NCBI GenBank assembly: GCA_028293725.1
Contig: JAQGOE010000211.1
Span: 1 to 64,000 of the forward strand
Source of the DNA: Gammaproteobacteria bacterium
GTDB lineage: Bacteria > Pseudomonadota > Gammaproteobacteria > Steroidobacterales > Steroidobacteraceae
DNA: 64,000 bases
Direction: 5' to 3'
A program made the position numbers and the translations under genes. The notes under the pieces are model-generated. The model made no database searches. It saw only the letters and a program-made list of their open reading frames with translations, and was not told the DNA's origin. Positions 55,372 through 63,505 of this stretch are shown here, in pieces (position 1 is the stretch's first letter; each line of letters begins with the position of its first letter).

Positions 55372-56285
55372 AGTTCTACCAGAATGCGCGCACCACTGCG
55401 TGCCTTGAGGTGCTCAATCAACCAGCGCCCTGCCGGTCCAGGTGGCGCATCATTGCGGTACACCGCTCGCATCGGCATCAATGGCTTCAGATTGCTTGGC
55501 AGTTCGATTCGAATGATGCGCAGCTTTTTGCTGGCAAGATCGTCCTCGACCATGAATCGCGGCATGTTGCCGAACCCGAAGCCGGCGCGCAAAAAAGCGT
55601 GCCGGGCTCCCATATCGGCCAGCCGCCAAGCGTTTTTTGAGAACACGCCGTAGCTTTGTCCTTTGGACAACGTCGATCGATCGGTCAACACGAGCTGCAC
55701 GTGTTGCTGCAACTCGGACTGAGGAATGATGCCTTTGTACGACGCCAATGGATGCGTCGGCGCAACGACCGTTACCAGCGGTACGTCGAGCAGCGACTCG
55801 CTGTGCATGGTTTCTGGAAGCACGGGCAATGAGCCGACGATTCCGATCTGGCAGGTTCCCTGGAGGACCGGCTCGATGACAGCGCCGAGCACTTCGACAA
55901 ACAGCCGCAGCGGCGTGTGCGGAAACTTGTCGCGAAACCTGGCCACCGCGTCGATCAACTCGCTCATCGGAAACATCACGTCAATCGAGAGGGAGAGCTC
56001 CGGCTCGAGCCCTTCGCGCAAGGTTTTCGCTCGAGCCTTGAATCCGTCAATCTGATCGGCAACCGCACGCGCATTCTGCAGCAACGCGCGTCCGTCCTCC
56101 GTGAGCGTCGGATAGCGCGCGCTGCGATCGAACAAAGTTACGCCGAGTTGCCCTTCGAGATTCGCCAAGGTCTGGCTGACGACGGATTGCGCCCGCCGCA
56201 GCTTGCGACCGGCGGCGGAAAAGCTCCCTTGCTCGGCGGCGGCGATGAAGGTGCGGAGCTGATCCAGGGTCACTGCGTCGAGCAT
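55305..56285 (-). CDS. LysR-family transcriptional regulator
   Basis: From the ATG at 56285 the protein is 326 residues; the longer frame to 56372 adds 29 residues before the helix-turn-helix. The winged helix (LDQLRTFIAAAEQGSFSAA, RAQSVVSQTLANLEGQLG) and effector domain are clear. The last ~22 residues (after about GARIL) are encoded opposite the methyltransferase fragment and look like read-through sequence added by the rearrangement. It is divergent from the NmrA-like gene with a 107-bp gap and is its probable regulator. Confidence 0.9.
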   Translation of the reverse strand: MLDAVTLDQLRTFIAAAEQGSFSAAGRKLRRAQSVVSQTLANLEGQLGVTLFDRSARYPTLTEDGRALLQNARAVADQIDGFKARAKTLREGLEPELSLSIDVMFPMSELIDAVARFRDKFPHTPLRLFVEVLGAVIEPVLQGTCQIGIVGSLPVLPETMHSESLLDVPLVTVVAPTHPLASYKGIIPQSELQQHVQLVLTDRSTLSKGQSYGVFSKNAWRLADMGARHAFLRAGFGFGNMPRFMVEDDLASKKLRIIRIELPSNLKPLMPMRAVYRNDAPPGPAGRWLIEHLKARSGARILVELEARSPARFITSNPLGRKQRKA

Positions 56286-56301
56286 GATGTATCTCGAAAA
56301 A

Positions 56302-56316
56302 CGATGGATGACATCG
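56302..56316. promoter_or_regulatory. Possible LysR-type operator between LysR and NmrA-like genes
   Basis: The inverted repeat CGAT-N7-ATCG (56302-56316) lies in the divergent intergenic region and fits the general T-N11-A layout of LysR boxes. AT-rich AATAATATAG follows as a possible -10 for the plus strand. The pattern is short, so it could be chance. Confidence 0.3.
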
Positions 56317-56392
56317 AATAATATAGGCTTCAAAGATGGACGTCGGAAGCCTACCTTGTCCTCCAGCAACAAACTACTTACTGGAGAACAGC

Positions 56393-57298
56393 ATGTCGAA
56401 CACCCAAAAGATTATCGCCGTTGCCGGCGCAACCGGTCAGCAAGGCGGCGCCGTTGTGCGCGCACTGCGGGCGAGCGGTCGATTCAAGGTGCGCGCACTG
56501 ACGCGCAATCCGGCGAAGCATCCGCAGCTGGCCGACGAAGTCGTGCACGCGGATCTGAGCCGTCCGGAAACACTCAAAGCCGCGTTTGCCGGAGCACACG
56601 GGGTTTTTATGGTGACCAATTTCGGGGAAGCGGGCACGGACGAGCCCAGGCAGGCGCTCGCCGCCGTACATGCAGCGAAAGATGCCGGCGTGCAGCACTT
56701 CATCTGGTCGACGCTGCCGAACGTGGAGACGATCAGCCGCGGCGAGCTTGATGTTCCGCATTTCACGAACAAGGCAAAGGTCGAGCGCATCGTGACGGAA
56801 GCCGAATTCGCGCACCACACCTTCGTCATCGCGCCGTTCTACTACCAAAACCTGCTCGGCGTAATGGCTCCGCGGACGCAACCGGATGGGGCGGTCGGTT
56901 GGGCGCTGCCGCTCGATCCCCAGCCGCGCGTCATTCACATGGGCGACATCACCGAACTCGGTCAGGTCGTGGCCGGTGCATTCTCGCAGCCGGAACTCGC
57001 GGGGCACGGCGAACATTTGCCGCTGGTCGGCGACTTCCTCAGCTTCAACGAGATCCTCGTCACGCTGAATCGACAGGGTCACAACTTTTCGTTCAAGCAA
57101 GTCCCGAAAGAACTTTTCGCCGGCTGGTTCCCAGGCGCCAAGGAAATCGCGGAGATGCTCGCGTACTTCGAGGCCCATACCTACCTGGGTGCGGATTCGC
57201 GCGACGCAATTGCGCTGGCCAACAAAGTCGCCGGCCAACAGCCGACGAAGTTTGCTGCTTGGGCTCGGGCGAACATCTCAATCCCGGCAGCAGCATGA
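56393..57298 (+). CDS. NmrA-family NAD(P)-binding protein
   Basis: From the ATG at 56393 (GGAG upstream) the protein is 301 residues. The N-terminal Rossmann motif is AVAGATGQQGGAVVRAL. The later markers LTRNPAKHPQL, GVFMVTNF and FIWSTLPNVE, and an isomerase-like core without the catalytic YxxxK of short-chain dehydrogenases, fit the NmrA/HSCARG group. Members sense NADPH/NADP or reduce quinones. It overlaps the upstream end of the pirin gene by 4 bp if that gene starts at 57295, so the two form an operon divergent from the LysR gene. Confidence 0.9.
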   Translation: MSNTQKIIAVAGATGQQGGAVVRALRASGRFKVRALTRNPAKHPQLADEVVHADLSRPETLKAAFAGAHGVFMVTNFGEAGTDEPRQALAAVHAAKDAGVQHFIWSTLPNVETISRGELDVPHFTNKAKVERIVTEAEFAHHTFVIAPFYYQNLLGVMAPRTQPDGAVGWALPLDPQPRVIHMGDITELGQVVAGAFSQPELAGHGEHLPLVGDFLSFNEILVTLNRQGHNFSFKQVPKELFAGWFPGAKEIAEMLAYFEAHTYLGADSRDAIALANKVAGQQPTKFAAWARANISIPAAA

Positions 57299-57327
57299 AA
57301 AACATGACTCTCCGAAAGAGAAACGCC

Positions 57328-58209
57328 ATGAACGCCTCAGGCGCTGAACTTGCAAACCGCCTTTCGCCCGACGCATCGGTCGCGCCGCGTAGGATTGCTC
57401 GCCATGTGCACGGGCGTCAGCACGGCCCGATCAAGCGCCTGGTAGGTCCATCGGACATCGGCGAATTGATCAAGCCGTTCGTGTTTCTTGACTACGCCAA
57501 TGTGCCACCGGCAGATTCGATGTTCGGGATCCATCCGCATTCGGGCATTGCCACGCTGACCGTCGTCATCAGTGGCGCGTTGGTTTACGAAGATACGACC
57601 GGAAAGTCCGGCTCGGTCGGCGCAGGTGGATTGGAGTGGATGAAGGCCGGCGGAGGCGTGTGGCATGACGGCCACCCCGTCGGCTCGGAGCCGCTCCGGC
57701 TCTATCAGCTTTGGGTGGCTCTGCCACCGTCCGAGGAGAATGCGCCGGCTGAAAGCCAGTACATTGCGGCTGAGGACGTCCAGCAGGAAGGCCCGGCGCG
57801 CGTCGTGCTCGGCCAACTCGGCGAGGCCACCAGTGCGATTCGCTCGCCTCCGGGAATCAACTATCTTCACGTCAGGCTCAACGACGGCCAGCACTGGCGC
57901 TATACGCCACCGGCCGGACACACGGTTGCCTGGGTGTCGGTCTACGAAGGCGAGCTGTGGACGCCGGAAGCCGTCGCTCCGGGAACGTTGGCCGTGTTCG
58001 ATGAATCCAACGCGGCGATCGACTTCATCGCAAACGGCGACACGTCGTTCGTGCTCGGATCGGCGATCAAGCACCCGCACGACCTGGTGACCGGCTACTA
58101 CTCCGTGCACACAAATCGAAATGCGCTCGATCGCGGCGAAGCGGAAATCCGCCGCATCGGCGCAGGGCTGCTCGCTTCGGGCCGATTGCGCCAACCTATC
58201 CCTCTCTAG
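57328..58209 (+). CDS. Pirin-family protein
   Basis: The protein is 293 residues from the ATG at 57328; an alternative start at 57295 overlaps the NmrA stop (ATGA) and adds 11 residues. It has the bicupin pirin fold: FVFLDYANVPP, HPHSGIATLTVVISG and GGLEWMKAGGGVWHDGHP. The first two iron-ligand histidines (HPH) and the third (WHD) are present. The glutamate of the usual H-x-E motif appears to be glycine, so metal binding or quercetinase activity is uncertain. Pirins are linked to quinone/flavonoid oxidation or to regulation. It forms a unit with the NmrA-like gene. Confidence 0.92.
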   Translation: MNASGAELANRLSPDASVAPRRIARHVHGRQHGPIKRLVGPSDIGELIKPFVFLDYANVPPADSMFGIHPHSGIATLTVVISGALVYEDTTGKSGSVGAGGLEWMKAGGGVWHDGHPVGSEPLRLYQLWVALPPSEENAPAESQYIAAEDVQQEGPARVVLGQLGEATSAIRSPPGINYLHVRLNDGQHWRYTPPAGHTVAWVSVYEGELWTPEAVAPGTLAVFDESNAAIDFIANGDTSFVLGSAIKHPHDLVTGYYSVHTNRNALDRGEAEIRRIGAGLLASGRLRQPIPL

Positions 58210-58227
58210 TGCCAGTCGCCCCTGCCT

Positions 58228-58262
58228 CGCCAAATCTGGCAAATGGCATTACAATGAGTGCC
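58228..58262. promoter_or_regulatory. Operator-like repeats before the toxin-antitoxin pair
   Basis: This stretch holds the near-palindrome GCCAAATCTGGC (58229-58240) and, further on, TGCCAAATTGCA. A TGGCA...TGCCA inverted pair frames ATTACAATG. The 13-mer CGCCAAATCTGGC recurs at 59688-59700 beyond the module. It lies 25-60 bp before the antitoxin start, where autoregulatory sites of such modules usually sit. Confidence 0.5.
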
Positions 58263-58287
58263 AAATTGCAGAATAGGCTCTAGCCCC

Positions 58288-58713
58288 ATGACGCCGAGCG
58301 TGATTTCAGTTTTGGGTGGCCAGCAGGTGTTCGGTGCGCGCGCCGCGCGCGTGGACCTTCTCGAGGAAGTCGAGCGTGGCTTGCCGGTGCGTGCCTACGA
58401 GTTCGTCACTGAGGCGCTGGAGTTAACGCCCGTCGAAGAGGACCGACTCTTGCAGGTGAGCTTGCGAACACGTGCTCGCTGGAAGAAACGGGCTCGACTC
58501 GATGCGGCGACCTCTGATCGGCTGGTGCGCCTGGCGCGGATCTTGGCGCTCGCTGTGTTTGTCCTTGAGAGTCGTGTAAATGCCGTGGCTTGGCTGCGCG
58601 AGCCCAGTCCGGCGCTAGGAGGGCGTTCGCCTCTTGCCGCAGTCGCCAGCGATCCCGGAGCCGAGAAGGTCTCGAACATGCTCTATCAGATGGAGCATGG
58701 GGTCTATGCGTGA
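58288..58713 (+). CDS. Xre/MbcA/ParS-type antitoxin
   Basis: From the ATG at 58288 the protein is 141 residues. The N-terminal half contains an Xre-like helix-turn-helix (LELTPVEEDRLLQVS, RTRARWKKRARLD). The C-terminal half is the MbcA/ParS antitoxin-binding domain (SDRLVRLARILALAVFVLES, AVAWLREPSPALGGRSPLAA). It neutralises the RES toxin encoded next and probably represses its own promoter. Its stop overlaps the start of the toxin gene by 4 bp, typical of a coupled type II toxin-antitoxin pair. Confidence 0.9.
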   Translation: MTPSVISVLGGQQVFGARAARVDLLEEVERGLPVRAYEFVTEALELTPVEEDRLLQVSLRTRARWKKRARLDAATSDRLVRLARILALAVFVLESRVNAVAWLREPSPALGGRSPLAAVASDPGAEKVSNMLYQMEHGVYA

Positions 58714-59189
58714 CGCTGACGGTTTTCCGGCTCGGTAAGCACATCTACCGAGACCAACTGTTCAGCGGGCAGGGCGGTCTCTACGCGAGTGGACGATGGA
58801 CACCCAGGGGTCGGCCGGTCGTCTACACCTCGGCCAGTATCTCGCTGGCTGTTCTGGAGTACACCGTCAATTATCGTCGCCGTGGCTGGGTTCCGGCCAC
58901 GGTTCTGGGTCGTGCGGTGATTCCGGCAAGCGTGAGTGTTGAGGCAGTTTCGATCGATGAGTTGCCTGCCAACTGGTTTGCCGCGTCGCCCCCGCCACAA
59001 TTGCAGGTGCTCGGCGGCGAGTGGCTGGAGCGAGGTGAGACTGCGGTACTAAAAGTGCCTTCGGCGATCGTGACCGAAGAATGGAATTATCTGCTGAATC
59101 CGCTCCACGCGGATTTTCGGAAACTTCGCATCACTGCTTCGAAGCCTTTCGACTTTGATCAGCGTGTCGCACGATCCCGGAAGAAATGA
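58710..59189 (+). CDS. RES-domain toxin
   Basis: The protein is 159 residues starting at GTG 58710. It has the RES fold with the conserved Arg (VFRLG, YASGRWTPRG), Tyr/Ser (VVYTSASISLAVLEY) and Glu residues that form the NAD-binding site. RES toxins of this family (MbcT, Res) break down or phosphorolyse NAD+ and so arrest growth unless bound by the antitoxin. The longer frame from 58590 lies inside the antitoxin gene and is not used. Confidence 0.92.
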   Translation: MTLTVFRLGKHIYRDQLFSGQGGLYASGRWTPRGRPVVYTSASISLAVLEYTVNYRRRGWVPATVLGRAVIPASVSVEAVSIDELPANWFAASPPPQLQVLGGEWLERGETAVLKVPSAIVTEEWNYLLNPLHADFRKLRITASKPFDFDQRVARSRKK

Positions 59190-59214
59190 GTCGCCTCGTG
59201 CGACGTCGGAATAA

Positions 59215-59676
59215 TCAATCCGCACGCGGTTGCTTGAAAGCTCTCACTCTTTGCGCGGAGATCCTCAGCGAGTCCGGCACTTTCGTGTTCGCCGGATACT
59301 CGACCCGGACAATCATCAGCCGGTCAGTGTGCTCAGCCAGGCGGGAGGTATACCGGATCGTCACCGGATAGGGTGCATCTCTGCCGTCATATCTTTCCGC
59401 GTCGGTGTCTCGAAGGCATTCCAATGCCTGGCGTATATGCACGTCAGGTGAGCTGCCCGATGTCAGGTATTGACATAGTCGCTCGCCGGGTTGGTAGCCG
59501 CCGCTCTCGCATTTGTGGTCGCGGGTGAGCACCACCTGGTGCACCAAGTGGTCGTGCGACGAATTGGCGAATTGTGCGATCTGACTGCAAATATCGGCGG
59601 CGCTCGCAGGTACGGACGCGCACCCTGCAGTTGCCGCGGCTATGGCCAGCAATGTATTCCTGGTAGGACTTTTCAT
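59215..59676 (-). CDS. Small exported hypothetical protein
   Basis: The protein is 153 residues with an N-terminal signal sequence. A possible lipobox (TAGC) and a possible signal-peptidase I site (ASAA) are both present, so whether it is lipidated is uncertain. The mature domain holds two likely disulfide pairs (Cys near CSQIAQF, HKCESGG, RLCQYL and LECLRDT). No family was recognised. It converges on the toxin gene, which ends 25 bp away. The repeated 13-mer CGCCAAATCTGGC lies just upstream of its start. Confidence 0.65.
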   Translation of the reverse strand: MKSPTRNTLLAIAAATAGCASVPASAADICSQIAQFANSSHDHLVHQVVLTRDHKCESGGYQPGERLCQYLTSGSSPDVHIRQALECLRDTDAERYDGRDAPYPVTIRYTSRLAEHTDRLMIVRVEYPANTKVPDSLRISAQRVRAFKQPRAD

Positions 59677-59687
59677 CGAAGACCCCC

Positions 59688-59700
59688 CGCCAAATCTGGC
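59688..59700. repeat. Second copy of a 13-bp near-palindrome
   Basis: The sequence CGCCAAATCTGGC is identical to that at 58228-58240. The two copies bracket the antitoxin, toxin and small lipoprotein genes. It is 12 bp upstream of the lipoprotein start, so it may be a second operator for the same repressor. Confidence 0.45.
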
Positions 59701-59776
59701 GCCTCCATCCTGAAGTGACGTTCGCCCTATTATTGCAGAGTTGGCCGCTCGGAGGCAGTCCCGTCCCCGCCTTAAG

Positions 59777-62632
59777 TCAAAACGTATACCGCGCCCCTAT
59801 CCGGAAGTAGCGGCCGATGATGCCGGCCTGGTGGTAGGTCGTGTTGAAGTTGACCCCGGCATAGTCGGCCGGATCGATGGGCGGTTTCCGACCGGCGATG
59901 TTCTGGATGGCGGCGCTGACCTTGAAACCCTTGCCGACCTGGACCTCACCGGTCATATCAAAGTAGATGAACGACCCGATGTGGCAGCCCGCCGGGAAGG
60001 GCGTCCCCAGGGCCGTCGTGTACAAGCACGCGCTAGTGGTGGAAGCGCTTCCAGTCGCGTCCACGCCCGTCTCGTCGAACCCGCTCACGTAGTATCCAAT
60101 GATGCTGGCGGCGACAGGCCCCTGCTTCCACGTGTTGGTCCAAGTAGCCCGCTGGCGCGGTGTGCCTGCACCCGAGGACAGAATGTAGGGCGCCTGGGTG
60201 CCGACGAACGAGAGCACCGTGCCGTCCGGCTGTGTCAGCTTGAAGCTGAGAATGTCGGTCCAGCTGGCCTGGCTGATCCAGCGGCCCGGCCCGATATCCA
60301 GTTGCACCCGCGCGTCTACATCCACGCCGTCGGTTTCTTCCGAGTTGGCGTTGATATAAGGCGCGGCGACGGTGATGGGCCGCGGCGGCAGATTCGGGAA
60401 AGCCGGGTCGGGGTTGTCAGGAGTCACCGCGGACCCCGGCGGCAACGGGGCACCTGCGTAATACGCCGCGAGTACCGCCCCGGGAAAGGACGGGATGATG
60501 ACTCCGGTCTTTTTGATCAGGTAGTAATCCGCGGAGAGGCTCAACGCAGGCAGTGGGTCGAAGACGAACCCGGCGGTCACGTTGTGCGACTTTTCGGGCT
60601 TCAAGTTCGGGTTCGCTGCGGTAATCTGTCCCACGGTGTATTGCTGTACGTACCCGTCGGGGATTCCCCCCACCGAGTGGGCGGCCTGGAAGGCCGGTGG
60701 CGGTATGTAGGGGAAGAATAGTTCGGAGTAGCTCGAGCCGTTCTCGGCGAAACTCGGCGCACGGAATCCACGCGAGTACGTGGCGCGCAACGCGAGCGGC
60801 TCAAAGGGCTTGAACCGAACTCCGACTTTCGGGGTGACGGCACTGCCGAAGTCCGAATAGTGATCGTAACGGCCCGAGCCGATCACTTCGAGTGACTTGA
60901 ATATCCGCGCATCGAGCTCGGTGAAGAATCCCGCCACTTCGCGCTGACCGACCGTCTGTGTTACGCCGAGCCCCTGGTAGTCCAGGCTCGAGTTGATGTT
61001 GGGATCGGAGCTCGATTCGCGCCGCCATTGGACACCTAACGCGATCTTGAGCTGCCCGCCGGGCAACTCTGCCAGCAGCTTGGAGGCGCTCGTGTCCAGC
61101 GCGTAGAGGTCTGTAGTCGAGGTCTTCTGCGCTTCTGGAAAGAGCGCGGCGTTAGTGGCCGCCGAATTCCCCGCCGGGTTTATGAAGTCATAGGAACCGT
61201 TGGTGACGTCATTGATCAACTGCCTGTAACTGAGGAGACCCGTATTATCGAAGTCGAGCGACGAGTGGTTGATGATGAGCGCACCGTGGTATTGCCAGTT
61301 ACCCGCCTCACCATCTACCCCCGCCACGGTGCGGAACACGTGGTTGGTCGTCGTGAGCCTCGGGATTTGCGGGAAGGCAAAATTGAGCAGCGCATAAGGG
61401 CAATTACTGGCTGACGCACAAGCCGCATTGGCGAACGGATTATTGGGATTGAGCGCGCCCGTCGGCAGGAGCGGCGGCAGTGCGATGGCGTTCGTATTGT
61501 GTGGGATGCTGCTCTGGATCTGCGGGTAAGTCAGATCCGAGACCACATCGTCCTGAAAGAACCCCGCGCTCAGGTATACCTGCGCGGCATCTGTCAGCTG
61601 TACGGTCAGGCGGCCATAGAGGTTGATACGCTCTTGTTGTGGCTGGTCGTCAAAACTGAGGAGGGTCGTCTGCTTGCAGTACACATTGCCGGCGGCATCG
61701 GTTGCCTGCAATCCCGCGGGACACGGACGCAACGGCTGCGAAACCGCTCCGGGGTTGGGCACGCCCGTGGTCAGATCAGGTTGTCCATTTGGCAATGTGC
61801 CTGTGACAGTGCCGGGAGTGGCACTTCCGTAGATCGTGCCAGAGGGAAACCCCGACGGCTGGGGGTTCAGATTGTTGCCGCCGATCGGCGTGAGATCGTT
61901 GGTGTTGAACGGAAAGCCTCGCTCACCCACCCGGATAGCCCCATCCTTCTCGTACTCGAGATTGAAGTAGGCGTTGAAACGATCTCCCGAATGCAGATCG
62001 CCGCTGCCCACTGTAAGCGTCCCACGCCGCATGGTGCCGTCACCATGGCTGGACGTGCCCACCTCGGCGCTGGTTTGCAAGCCGGTGAACGTCTTCTTCA
62101 AGATAATGTTGACGACGCCCGCGATGGCATCCGCGCCGTAGACCGAGGAGGCACCGTCCTTCAGCACCTCGATGCGGTCGACCACGTCGAGCGGAATGGT
62201 GTTCAGATCCACGAATGTGCGCTGCCCGTCATCCGCCAGCGGATAGTTGGTCGCACGGTGTCCATCGATCAGCACGAGAGTGGAGTTGACCGTCATGCCG
62301 CGTAGTGAAACTCCGGCGCCGCCGGCGGCCGCGCCCACGAATGATGTAGGTAGGGTACCGCTGTTGTCCGCGGTGAGTGTCCGCACGATGTCGGTGGTGC
62401 TGGTTAGTCCGCTTTGCGCGATGTCTTCGGCACTGATCACCGTCAGAGGGGAGGGCGTCTGTATGTCGGTCCTCGGCACGAAGGAACCCGTGACAATCAC
62501 AGTTTCGAGCTGATCCGTATGTTCTTCGGCTGGGGCGGCGGGGACAGGCAGGCCAAGCCAGGCCCACGCCAGGAAGGCAATTCTGCGAAGGCGCCGTACG
62601 CGGACTGCTGACTCTTCTGAGTATCCACTCAT
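59777..62632 (-). CDS. TonB-dependent outer-membrane receptor
   Basis: From the ATG at 62632 the protein is 951 residues; upstream in-frame codons are not needed. A signal peptide is followed by a TonB box-like ETVIVTG and a plug domain (SPLTVISAEDIAQSG, GVSLRGMTVNSTLVLIDGHR, VVDRIEVLKDGASSVYGADAIAGVVNI). A 22-strand barrel follows and ends in ARYTF with a terminal Phe. It imports a large or iron-bound substrate using the proton motive force. It is divergent from a NarL-type regulator and a propeller sensor kinase, which may control it. Similar receptor-kinase pairs are often used for plant polymers or peptides (inference). Confidence 0.94.
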   Translation of the reverse strand: MSGYSEESAVRVRRLRRIAFLAWAWLGLPVPAAPAEEHTDQLETVIVTGSFVPRTDIQTPSPLTVISAEDIAQSGLTSTTDIVRTLTADNSGTLPTSFVGAAAGGAGVSLRGMTVNSTLVLIDGHRATNYPLADDGQRTFVDLNTIPLDVVDRIEVLKDGASSVYGADAIAGVVNIILKKTFTGLQTSAEVGTSSHGDGTMRRGTLTVGSGDLHSGDRFNAYFNLEYEKDGAIRVGERGFPFNTNDLTPIGGNNLNPQPSGFPSGTIYGSATPGTVTGTLPNGQPDLTTGVPNPGAVSQPLRPCPAGLQATDAAGNVYCKQTTLLSFDDQPQQERINLYGRLTVQLTDAAQVYLSAGFFQDDVVSDLTYPQIQSSIPHNTNAIALPPLLPTGALNPNNPFANAACASASNCPYALLNFAFPQIPRLTTTNHVFRTVAGVDGEAGNWQYHGALIINHSSLDFDNTGLLSYRQLINDVTNGSYDFINPAGNSAATNAALFPEAQKTSTTDLYALDTSASKLLAELPGGQLKIALGVQWRRESSSDPNINSSLDYQGLGVTQTVGQREVAGFFTELDARIFKSLEVIGSGRYDHYSDFGSAVTPKVGVRFKPFEPLALRATYSRGFRAPSFAENGSSYSELFFPYIPPPAFQAAHSVGGIPDGYVQQYTVGQITAANPNLKPEKSHNVTAGFVFDPLPALSLSADYYLIKKTGVIIPSFPGAVLAAYYAGAPLPPGSAVTPDNPDPAFPNLPPRPITVAAPYINANSEETDGVDVDARVQLDIGPGRWISQASWTDILSFKLTQPDGTVLSFVGTQAPYILSSGAGTPRQRATWTNTWKQGPVAASIIGYYVSGFDETGVDATGSASTTSACLYTTALGTPFPAGCHIGSFIYFDMTGEVQVGKGFKVSAAIQNIAGRKPPIDPADYAGVNFNTTYHQAGIIGRYFRIGARYTF

Positions 62633-62756
62633 GGATTGCCTCCAAGAATGTCCGAACGACGGGATAATAACCCCATCAGCCATTTCAGCGGGCTCGAGAT
62701 CGGCGTATTGTTTCGAGCGCGCCATTGAGCCCGCAGCCGGTCGGAGCCCGGCCCAG

Positions 62757-63386
62757 ATGTCCGAGCCCCAACCTATTCGCCTATTGAGCGTCGAAGACCA
62801 CCCGGTTTTTCGCGAGGGGTTGAGTACCATCATCGGATCTCAACCGGATATGCGTCTCGTCGCACAGGCCGCAAATGCTGTAGAGGCCCTGATGGAGTTT
62901 CGTCGCCATCGGCCCGACATCACTTTGATGGATCTGAGGCTTCCCGGCAGCGATGGAACCGACCTGCTGGTGACCCTCCGGGGAGAGTTTCCCGATGCCC
63001 GGATCATTATGCTGACCTCAACCGAGGGCGACGGAGAGATCCAGCGCGCAATGCGTGCCGGCGCTGCCGCCTACGTGCTGAAGAGCGTGCCCAAGAACGA
63101 GCTGTTGACGGCGGTGCGAAGCGTTCATGCGGGCCGCCGCTATGTGCCTCCGGAGGTGGCCGCTCGTCTTGCCGAACATCTTGGCGACGAGAACCTGACG
63201 CCTAGGGAGCTCGATGTGCTACGCCTGATTCGCGACGGGTTTCGCAACAAGCAGATCGCGGACCAGCTTTCCATCGCTGAGGGCACGGTCAATTTCCACA
63301 TCAAGAACCTCGTGGACAAGCTCGGCGCGAATGATCGGGCCCACGCGTTGACCATCGCCTTTCGCCGTGGCCTGTTGCAGCTGTAG
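62757..63386 (+). CDS. NarL/FixJ-family response regulator
   Basis: From the ATG at 62757 (GGAG upstream) the protein is 209 residues. The receiver domain starts LLSVEDHPVFREGL, with the phosphoacceptor Asp in TLMDLRLPGSDG, Thr in IMLTSTEG and Lys in YVLKSV. The C-terminal LuxR helix-turn-helix is canonical (NLTPRELDVLRLI, IAEGTVNFHIKNLVDKLG). A longer frame from 62631 lies in the divergent promoter region. It is followed 119 bp later by a sensor kinase gene and is its likely partner. Confidence 0.93.
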   Translation: MSEPQPIRLLSVEDHPVFREGLSTIIGSQPDMRLVAQAANAVEALMEFRRHRPDITLMDLRLPGSDGTDLLVTLRGEFPDARIIMLTSTEGDGEIQRAMRAGAAAYVLKSVPKNELLTAVRSVHAGRRYVPPEVAARLAEHLGDENLTPRELDVLRLIRDGFRNKQIADQLSIAEGTVNFHIKNLVDKLGANDRAHALTIAFRRGLLQL

Positions 63387-63505
63387 TCGACTTTTCCACC
63401 TGCAGAAAACTTCAGGCCGGGAGCCCGAGTATTTGCTAGGCCGTACCTGTATAGGGCGGGCTACAGTGGAAGGCACGGGACACGGACAGAGACAGAGATA
63501 AAGAG

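Noticed and set aside
59741..60721. 326-codon plus-strand frame opposite the TonB receptor
   Set aside because: The receptor's barrel and terminal Phe are clear on the minus strand; this is a shadow.
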